Source: Thermoplasmata archaeon
GTDB taxonomy: Archaea; Thermoplasmatota; DTKX01; GCA-020343715
Length of the DNA stretch: 12,010 bases
Direction of reading: 5' to 3'
Assembly: GCA_020343715.1 (NCBI GenBank)
Contig: CP070808.1
Coordinates: forward strand, 1,336,977 to 1,348,986
The position numbers and the translations under genes were made by a program. The notes beneath the pieces were generated by a model. The model did no database searches. It worked only from the letters and a program-made list of their open reading frames with translations, and had not been told where the DNA came from. Below are positions 7,901 through 12,010 of this stretch, in pieces; within the stretch, counting starts at the first letter, position 1, and each line of letters opens with the position of its first letter.

Positions 7901-10900
7901 GCATCGACCGGGGTCACGTGGACCGCATCTCCCCCTACAAGCTGGAGATCACCGCTTCGGGCCTGCTGACCCACACCACCCTCAAGGTGGAGGAGGACCA
8001 CCAGGCCTCGGTGCCTGTCATAGACTGGGCCCTGCCCTTCGTGTCGGTGGAGAAGCCCTACGACGGGGCACTGGTCAACGTGGCCGACCTGACCGTGAAG
8101 GGCTTCCTCCTGGAGGTGGGCTCGGGCCTGGACGGCGCCTGGGTCAGTCTGGACGGCGAGAACTGGAAGGAGGTGGAGCCCACCCAGATCTGGGAGTCGA
8201 GGTTCGAGGGCCTCGAGCATGGCTCCGCCCGCATCTACGCCAAGGCCCGTGACCGGTCCGGCAACGTCAACGTCACCCACGTGGACTTCGACCTGGACCT
8301 GCTGGGCCCTGACCTGGATGTGCTCCAGCCCCTGGACGGCACCCGCACCACCCAGCGTCTCATCGTGATCGAGGCCGTCACCGAGAGGACCGCCGAGCTG
8401 TTCCTGGACGGGCAGCCCGTCGCCAACCTCCAAGGCAAGCTGTACGAGCACTACACCCTGACCCAGGGCCTGAACATCATCGTGGTGGAGGCGGTGGACG
8501 AGTCGGGCAACGCGGCCATCCAGGTGCTGCACGTCTGGCACGACACCGTGGCCCCCGCACTATTCGTATCCTCGCCCCTGGACTACGAGGTGTCCCCCGA
8601 GGCCCTCATCACGGTCACAGGGCGCACCGAGCCCGACGCCACCGTCACCGTCAACGACGTCACCGCCCCGGTGGACGTGGACGGTTGGTTCACCCTATCG
8701 TACCTGCTCACCTCCCGCGAGAACCTGCTGGCCATCGAGTCCCGGGACCAGGCGGGCAACGTGAACGTGAGTTACCGCCACGTGACGCTGGACGACCAGC
8801 CGCCCATCTTCACCATCAAGTCCCCCGGGGACGGCACCCTCACCTCCGCCACCGAGGTGGTCGTGGAGGGCTCCGTGTCCAACGAGGACCTGGACGCCAC
8901 CGTGTACATCAACGGCGAGCGGGTGGTGCAGGAGGGCTTCTTCACCACCACCGTGGTGCTGGAGGAGGGCGAGAACCGCATCGAGGTGCGCGCCGTGGAC
9001 CCCAACGGCCGCGAGTCGATAACAGTCATCCGCGTCACCCGGGACACCCAGCCTCCCCTCATGGCCCTCACCAGCCCCACCAGCACCGATAGCACCACCC
9101 GGGAGGGCATCATCCACATCACCGGCGTCGCCGAGACGGCCACGTACCTGTCCATCAACCTGCGGCCGGAGCCCATCAACGACGACGGCTCCTTCGACGT
9201 GGAGTACGAGCTGGAGGCGGGCCCCAACACCCTGGAGGTGGAGGTGCGCGACGCCGCTGGCAACGCCGACGTGATGATCCTGCAGGTGGAGTGGGACTAC
9301 ACCCCGCCGGACCTGAAGCTGGACCCCCTCCCCGCTCGGACCCGGGAGGAGGTCATCGTCCTCAACGGCACCACCGAGGGCGTGACCGTCACCGTGGACG
9401 GCGTCCCTGTCCCCCTGGTGGAGGGCGTGTTCTCCGTGCCCTTGCACCTGGCCATGGGCCACAACACCATCGACGTCATCGCCTACGACGCCGCCGGCAA
9501 CGCCGCCTCCTCCCAGGTCAACATCGACCGGGGCGAGAAGCTGGGCGAGATCCAGGGAGAGAGCTGGACAGCCTCCCTGTGGACCATCCTTCCCATCATC
9601 GCCGCCGTGGTGGCCCTGGCCGCCACCGTGGTCCTGACCCGGGGCAGGCCCCAGGTGCCACCGCCGCCGCCACCTCGGAACGGGAGGCCCCGCCGGGGCC
9701 CACCGCCCAAGGGCAGGCCCCCGAGGAAGCGCCCGCCCACCGATCGGGCGGCACCCAAGGAGGCCCCCAACGGCGATCTGGTCGTTGATGTCCCCGCGGG
9801 AGCAATGGCCAGCGAGACCGCCCTCCACGACATGCCGGCCACCACCACCGAGCAGATGGAGGCCGAGGACGACGTGGGCAAGGACGACATCGTGGGCGAG
9901 CTGTTCGACGACCCCGTCCCGCCCAAGGACCCCATGGTCGCCGAGACCCACGACAGCGCCATGCCCGCCGACGAGACCGTCTACGAGGGCCCCATGACCG
10001 ACGTGCCAGAAGTGGCCCCCGAACCCGTGCCCGAGCCGGTGCCCATCCCGATGGCCGAGCCCGCGCCGGAGTCGGAGTACCAGTTCGACTCGCTGCCAGT
10101 GTACAGCGTGCCCGACCCCACCACCGTGAACGGGGAGGTGCACGTGAACGGCGACGGCGAGGTGACCGTGGACGAGCAGGTGCCGGAACCCGAGCCCGAA
10201 CCGGAGCCGGAACCGGAACCCGCACCGGTGCTGGAACCCGAGCCTGTGGTCGAGCAACAGGTCGTGCCCGCTCCCGTCATCGAGCCGCCCAAGGTCGTCG
10301 AGTACCAGCCGGAGTCCCAGAAGGTGGTCGAGTACCAACCCGACCCTGAGCCTGTGGCTGAGCCCAAACCTGAGCCGGAGCCGGAACCCGCACCTATGAT
10401 TGAACCGGAGCCAGCACCGGTGGCGTGGACCAAGCCCCTGGAGACCCCGAAGGTGGAGCCGCCGGTGGAGCCAGAGACCCCGGAGCCCCCGAAGGTGGAA
10501 CCTCCTGTGGAGCCCGAGGCCCCGGAACCGCCTGCAAGACCTATGATGGAGCCGGAGCCAGCACCGGTCGCCTGGTCCAAGCCCCTGGACCTTCCCGACG
10601 GTGACGAGGCCGGCAGCAAGGAGGACGCCAACACCACGGTGACGCCGGTGCCCGCACCGGTGGCAGCGCCCAGGCCCAAGCCCAGGCCATCACCCGTCCC
10701 CAAGGCGACCAACGGGAACGGCGCCAGGCCCGTCCCGGCCCCTGTGCCCAAGGAGCCAGCGAAACCGGTGATGAAGACCCGGTTCTTCGAGAAGGAGGAC
10801 GGCTCGAAGCCCCCGATCGAGACCAACGGGGCCGTCAAGCGGGAGGAGCGTCCGCCGGCAGAGGTGGAGGTGCCCAAGGCAGACCAGGAGGGCGACCGCA

Positions 10901-10983
10901 AGCCCAAGTACAGCAAGGACCTGGAGGACCTGCTCGCCGACCTGGAGGACCTGGACATACTCAACGGTGACGGTGACGCCTGA
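4984..10983 (+). CDS. Large surface protein B: Tyr-rich beta-helix, six Ig-like modules, membrane anchor, long Pro/Glu-rich cytoplasmic tail
   Basis: Predicted type I membrane protein of 1999 residues, starting at the ATG that overlaps the previous stop. The open frame extends upstream to 4798, but only the 4984 start is followed directly by a signal peptide (about residues 1-23, '[13 protein letters not shown]'). Residues about 40-915 form a parallel beta-helix, including a regular Tyr-rich array at about 236-612. Residues about 920-1016 match the linker domain of protein A (W.N, HG, LL, SP positions shared). Ig-like modules begin near 1018, 1109, 1191, 1273, 1357 and 1441. The membrane helix is about 1532-1552. 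The cytoplasmic part, about 447 residues, has a Pro-run/Arg/Lys segment, an acidic segment, repeated Pro/Glu motifs, then a charged C-terminus ending in a Leu/Asp/Glu helix. About 12 sequons lie in the ectodomain. It is a paralogue of protein A with a much longer tail. No enzyme motif is recognised; the function is unknown. Confidence 0.92.
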   Translation: MRRAIVPLAILVALVALATATAAEWSGSPPPSANGEDWTIFTDTVIVEEEVLLTGDLTVKAGTSLTLDGTVLVVSAEDEPAILVEQGADLLVKDSVLKAATGTRYSFESYGSTVVTGSDVSGLIGGIQARSDGLRVMHTRIHDCQGPGVELHGHDATIKGCVIVDVDVGISSVSIEAPELEDGVMVTDGWNVDVSDTVINAQAYGVYKYWKKSLTGTLDLDFITTFNNVTVSRSTNAGVYLYVDLYVNKGTGAVDELFQFKWNGGSSTNNGGPGIYVYHYMKPYYLNANVVTNDLVELTDVKLNDNGGDGVAIEDTYYSDRGNAPAITHTQSLKMTRCEANGNTKSGVWVKRPVTVYYVYGTSAKTRRDYLYLTDTDVKNNGEYGVYLYDYPYSYGTRGKFVWLNTIQLRNADVSGNGQDGLYYYLYERLYYGDRSGVDYRIHLDIQDSIIGENGRNGLEVQTSGYMYYHGTMGFRGDLTVKRSTIHNNTGLAGYVYYYMYGYDWQYTFSRTGTYTFEDNRVEDNDGGGLHAKTYGYSYKQTTNVALRCSDNVVKGNGAERALGFEGMSGNKGEALVENNRFIDNGGGGGSTSLDLVYFTQTVVANNYWTGDSHRTLARIFAYGMTTPSPNLGKYKDWVQVYENTFEDCSNGANPSDGAVLIDSASGDGSLRVVDNVMRDIDGNAVTHYKARGKGTLLVTANTFDGVGGSGVSIANSYSSARTTVIGNVMVNGTGSASSAVVLISDDGGSTITVTDNTATDSTCAGVVSSGSVGPRSLTVTDNLLVGLGGNAIDLVGNKFTVEDNNLSDCEGFAIALRGFTQLPYVGANIIERAENGLYLEAKERTDGLRLKILMDNITWEVNETAISTRNLDLVITNSTLAGRRALMSSYGTITAISTKVPFLAGSTGAEGLIEVYYRVGINLTWANASGVDSGLPAGDALVVFKKSTGQYFNSRIADRHGDLHPDLLPSWRIDRGHVDRISPYKLEITASGLLTHTTLKVEEDHQASVPVIDWALPFVSVEKPYDGALVNVADLTVKGFLLEVGSGLDGAWVSLDGENWKEVEPTQIWESRFEGLEHGSARIYAKARDRSGNVNVTHVDFDLDLLGPDLDVLQPLDGTRTTQRLIVIEAVTERTAELFLDGQPVANLQGKLYEHYTLTQGLNIIVVEAVDESGNAAIQVLHVWHDTVAPALFVSSPLDYEVSPEALITVTGRTEPDATVTVNDVTAPVDVDGWFTLSYLLTSRENLLAIESRDQAGNVNVSYRHVTLDDQPPIFTIKSPGDGTLTSATEVVVEGSVSNEDLDATVYINGERVVQEGFFTTTVVLEEGENRIEVRAVDPNGRESITVIRVTRDTQPPLMALTSPTSTDSTTREGIIHITGVAETATYLSINLRPEPINDDGSFDVEYELEAGPNTLEVEVRDAAGNADVMILQVEWDYTPPDLKLDPLPARTREEVIVLNGTTEGVTVTVDGVPVPLVEGVFSVPLHLAMGHNTIDVIAYDAAGNAASSQVNIDRGEKLGEIQGESWTASLWTILPIIAAVVALAATVVLTRGRPQVPPPPPPRNGRPRRGPPPKGRPPRKRPPTDRAAPKEAPNGDLVVDVPAGAMASETALHDMPATTTEQMEAEDDVGKDDIVGELFDDPVPPKDPMVAETHDSAMPADETVYEGPMTDVPEVAPEPVPEPVPIPMAEPAPESEYQFDSLPVYSVPDPTTVNGEVHVNGDGEVTVDEQVPEPEPEPEPEPEPAPVLEPEPVVEQQVVPAPVIEPPKVVEYQPESQKVVEYQPDPEPVAEPKPEPEPEPAPMIEPEPAPVAWTKPLETPKVEPPVEPETPEPPKVEPPVEPEAPEPPARPMMEPEPAPVAWSKPLDLPDGDEAGSKEDANTTVTPVPAPVAAPRPKPRPSPVPKATNGNGARPVPAPVPKEPAKPVMKTRFFEKEDGSKPPIETNGAVKREERPPAEVEVPKADQEGDRKPKYSKDLEDLLADLEDLDILNGDGDA
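5689..6735 (+). repeat. Tandem ~36-residue Tyr-rich beta-helix coils in surface protein B
   Basis: Ten successive units begin at codons 5689, 5791, 5899, 6010, 6124, 6232, 6343, 6448, 6556 and 6652, with lengths of 34, 36, 37, 38, 36, 37, 35, 36, 32 and 28 residues; a further coil begins at 6736. Each unit starts with an Asn-containing turn such as 'NGGPGI', 'NGGDGV', 'NGEYGV', 'NGQDGL' or 'NGRNGL'. A Tyr-rich stretch follows in most, for example '[10 protein letters not shown]', '[10 protein letters not shown]', '[11 protein letters not shown]' and '[11 protein letters not shown]'. Each then ends in a strand like 'LTDTDVKN' or 'QDSIIGE'. Usual PbH1 coils are about 22-25 residues, so each coil carries an insert of roughly 12 residues at one corner. 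Confidence 0.85.
8035..9535 (+). repeat. Six tandem Ig-like modules in surface protein B
   Basis: Modules start at '[12 protein letters not shown]', '[12 protein letters not shown]', '[13 protein letters not shown]', '[12 protein letters not shown]', '[12 protein letters not shown]' and '[13 protein letters not shown]', spaced about 91, 82, 82, 84 and 84 residues. The first carries '[11 protein letters not shown]', like the first module of protein A ('[11 protein letters not shown]'). The last shares 'LDPLPxRT' with module five of protein A. Later strands show '[15 protein letters not shown]', '[16 protein letters not shown]' and similar. Number, order and spacing match the neighbouring gene, supporting descent from one duplicated gene. 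Confidence 0.83.
10009..10605 (+). repeat. Pro/Glu-rich repeats in the cytoplasmic tail of surface protein B
   Basis: This segment encodes about 200 residues made largely of Pro, Glu, Val and Ala. Several nested repeats are visible. '[14 protein letters not shown]'-type runs lie near 10186-10230 and 10363-10395. '[10 protein letters not shown]' (10291-10320) is followed directly by '[10 protein letters not shown]' (10321-10350). A 14-codon tandem pair begins '[10 protein letters not shown]' (10447-10488 and 10489-10530). A longer block ending 'EPEPAPVAW(T/S)KPL' occurs at 10393-10440 and 10540-10587 and matches at 43 of 48 bases by my count. Pro/Glu repeats usually form extended, stiff spacers, as in TonB. 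Here the topology puts the segment in the cytoplasm. Confidence 0.85.
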
Positions 10984-10992
10984 ACCTTACGT

Positions 10993-11009
10993 CGAAATCA
11001 CCTTATAAG
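10993..11009 (+). promoter_or_regulatory. BRE/TATA promoter of the 11042 membrane-protein gene
   Basis: CTTATAAG at 11002-11009 is a good archaeal TATA box, preceded by an A-rich BRE-like stretch (CGAAATCA, 10993-11000). Its centre is about 36 bases before the ATG at 11042, so transcription should begin near 11030 with a very short leader. A GGAG at 11031-11034, seven bases before the start, could act as a Shine-Dalgarno site if the transcript includes it. The promoter lies in the 58-base gap after surface protein B, so this gene can be expressed separately from the two large genes. Confidence 0.7.
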
Positions 11010-11041
11010 GCGCGTGCCAAAGAAGGGTACGGAGCACAGCC

Positions 11042-11728
11042 ATGCCGCCCGATGACGATAGGGAAGCGGAAGACGCCGACCAGTGGGCCGCCGAACGGGA
11101 GGAGCGGGCACCAGAGCACATGGAGCCCGTCGTCGAGGTGGACGAGGGCGATGAGGTGGACACCGCCCGGGAGCGGAAGGCCAGGGACGCCAAGGCCGCC
11201 GCCCTGTACCGGGAGCGACGAACCGTCGAGGAGGTGGTCGAGGAGGAGGAGGAGCCCAAGCCCCAGCGCCTCAGCAGGGCCGAGAAGAGGGCCCTCCGGG
11301 ACCAGAGGAGGCTGGACCGGGAGGTGGAGCGGATGGAGCGGGCCAACGGCTCGACCCTCAGGTCCTCCCTGGCCTACAAGACCTTCTACGACATGGTGTG
11401 CAACCGGGTGGGCGTCATCATCGCGGGCTTCGGCGTGGCCATGATCCTCTTCACCGTATCCTACGACTGGCTCCAGGGCCAGTCCCTTTCCCTGGGCACC
11501 CGCCACTGGATCGCCCTGGTCATCTCCATCGTCGTTTACGGGATCGGGATGGCCTTCGAGGGCCTCCGGGTCCTCTCCCCCGAGTGCGAGGGGCTGGAGG
11601 CCAGGGCCCTCGCCGCCCAGGCCGCCGGCGAGGTGAACGGTAGCACTCCGGGGAAGCATGAGCTGCCCGGTCCGATACCCATGATCCCCGACGAGGCGCT
11701 GGAGAAGCTGAACGGCGGGGAGGAGTAG
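11042..11728 (+). CDS. Two-helix membrane protein with highly charged N-terminus (unknown function)
   Basis: Encodes 228 residues from an ATG placed correctly behind a TATA box and a GGAG site. Residues 1-105 are mixed-charge and hydrophilic, rich in Glu, Asp, Arg and Ala. They contain an acidic run ('EEVVEEEEEPKP', about 61-72) and a likely helical or coiled-coil stretch ('RAEKRALRDQRRLDREVERM'). Two membrane helices follow at about 123-142 and 156-176, with a short outer loop ('DWLQGQSLSLGTRHW'). Both termini should then lie in the cytoplasm. The C-terminal 50 residues are polar and end 'EALEKLNGGEE'. I recognise no family. The gene has its own promoter after the surface-protein pair, and its leader resembles that of surface protein A. 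It might be an inner-membrane partner of those proteins, or unrelated. It ends five bases before the stop of a convergent small gene. Confidence 0.88.
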   Translation: MPPDDDREAEDADQWAAEREERAPEHMEPVVEVDEGDEVDTARERKARDAKAAALYRERRTVEEVVEEEEEPKPQRLSRAEKRALRDQRRLDREVERMERANGSTLRSSLAYKTFYDMVCNRVGVIIAGFGVAMILFTVSYDWLQGQSLSLGTRHWIALVISIVVYGIGMAFEGLRVLSPECEGLEARALAAQAAGEVNGSTPGKHELPGPIPMIPDEALEKLNGGEE

Positions 11729-11733
11729 GCCCA

Positions 11734-11856
11734 TCATCCCTGGCGCTTGAGCCGGTCCAGGGCGTCGAACAGGGCCCTCGTCCTCTCGTGGTCGGGCCCC
11801 AACCGGTCCCGCGAGAGCCGGATGGCCTCGTAGGTCCTCTCCTTCTTCCTGAACAT
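11734..11856 (-). CDS. Small 40-residue basic protein, unknown
   Basis: On the minus strand an ATG (complement of 11854-11856) opens 40 codons ending in TGA (complement of 11734-11736). The product begins 'MFRKKERTYEAIRLSRDR' and ends 'FDALDRLKRQG'. It is basic, without a membrane segment, and probably one or two amphipathic helices. Support for coding comes from nearly every third codon position being G or C, repeated AGG codons as in neighbouring genes, and an in-frame TGA three codons before the ATG that fixes the start. It lies 41 bases downstream of another minus-strand gene, so the two are probably one operon. I recognise no family. The longer antisense frame here (about 11003-11866) has shadow-like composition and is not favoured. 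Confidence 0.6.
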   Translation of the reverse strand: MFRKKERTYEAIRLSRDRLGPDHERTRALFDALDRLKRQG

Positions 11857-11871
11857 CGGGAGTCAATCCCG
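11857..11871 (-). other. Short inverted repeat directly before the small-protein start
   Basis: CGGGA (11857-11861) and TCCCG (11867-11871) flank the five-base spacer GTCAA. In the minus-strand transcript this makes a five-pair stem ending immediately before the AUG and containing the only G-rich (GGGA) stretch close to the start. It might limit ribosome access, or be chance in GC-rich DNA. Confidence 0.35.
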
Positions 11872-11897
11872 TTCCGGACAGACAAAGGAAGGGTCCG

Positions 11898-12010
11898 CTA
11901 GCGCCAGGGGATGTACGTGTCGATGTCGGTCGCGGCCATGTCGCCAGCCACCCTCCCGTCGCCCACGCCCTCCTCCTCCAGGTCCACCTGGCCCTTCCAC
12001 CGCTTGAAGA
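11898..12010 (-). CDS. C-terminal end of an unknown minus-strand protein (partial)
   Basis: A minus-strand frame enters from the right edge and ends at TAG (complement of 11898-11900). About 36 codons are visible, reading 'FKRWKGQVDLEEEGVGDG' and ending 'MAATDIDTYIPWR'. All but one of the complete codons (a GCT) end in G or C, matching the coding style of the window, so I call it real despite its short visible length. The visible part is too small to name a family. It precedes the 40-residue gene on the same strand with a 41-base gap and no obvious TATA element, which suggests joint transcription. Confidence 0.55.
   Translation of the reverse strand, partial: FKRWKGQVDLEEEGVGDGRVAGDMAATDIDTYIPWR

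Noticed and set aside
6595..8541. 648-codon open frame on the minus strand inside surface protein B
   Set aside because: High GC with G/C third positions suppresses stops on the opposite strand. The translation is dominated by Gly, Val, Asp and His, with no domain pattern, while the plus strand encodes a coherent beta-helix.
8695..10338. 547-codon minus-strand frame across the Ig-like modules and tail
   Set aside because: Same shadow composition (Gly/His/Val/Leu runs); the plus-strand Ig modules and Pro/Glu repeats are clear.
10186..10590. CRISPR-like or mobile-element repeats
   Set aside because: The repeats lie in frame within one coding sequence and reflect Pro/Glu protein repeats; there is no spacer pattern, transposase or terminal inverted repeat anywhere in the window.
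11003..11866. 287-codon minus-strand frame opposite the 11042 gene
   Set aside because: It has Gly/Leu/Pro/Val shadow composition and lies fully antisense to a gene with a good promoter. The 40-codon frame at 11734-11856 has better codon pattern and composition.

Overview
The window looks like part of a high-GC archaeal chromosome. Codon third positions are almost all G or C, yet AGG (Arg) and ATA (Ile) are used freely, which is typical of archaea rather than high-GC bacteria. A clear BRE/TATA-type promoter stands before the 11042 gene. Start sites have weak or absent Shine-Dalgarno sequences. Large secreted parallel beta-helix proteins with Ig-like modules and one C-terminal membrane anchor are common in Thermoplasmatota and methanogen relatives, so that group is my best guess; the phylum is inference.

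Layout. (1) Positions 2-346 (+): the 3' end of a DsrE/DsrF/TusC-like sulfur-relay protein. (2) Positions 347-553: a 207-bp gap with an oligo-T run, a small hairpin and an AT-rich TATA-like element. (3) Positions 554-4987 and 4984-10983 (+): two very large genes joined by an ATGA stop/start overlap. They encode paralogous type I surface proteins of 1477 and 1999 residues. Both have the same order: signal peptide, long parallel beta-helix, a domain of about 95 residues, six Ig-like modules, one membrane helix, and a basic Pro/Arg/Gly/Asn cytoplasmic segment. The second protein continues for about 400 further cytoplasmic residues, rich in Pro and Glu, and ends in an acidic Leu/Asp helix. (4) Positions 11042-11728 (+): a 228-residue two-helix membrane protein with a highly charged N-terminus, under its own promoter. 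(5) Positions 11734-11856 and 11898-12010 (-): a 40-residue small protein and the C-terminal end of another gene, both convergent with the 11042 gene.

How they may work together. The overlap predicts coupled synthesis of the two surface proteins, which could form a heteromeric surface structure. Only the second protein reaches far into the cytoplasm, so it could connect that structure to something inside the cell. The charged membrane protein next door starts with a leader similar to that of the first surface gene and may share its control. These links are inference. The strongest unusual signal seen directly is a tandem array of about 36-residue beta-helix coils in the second surface protein, most of them carrying a tyrosine-rich insert at the same place.
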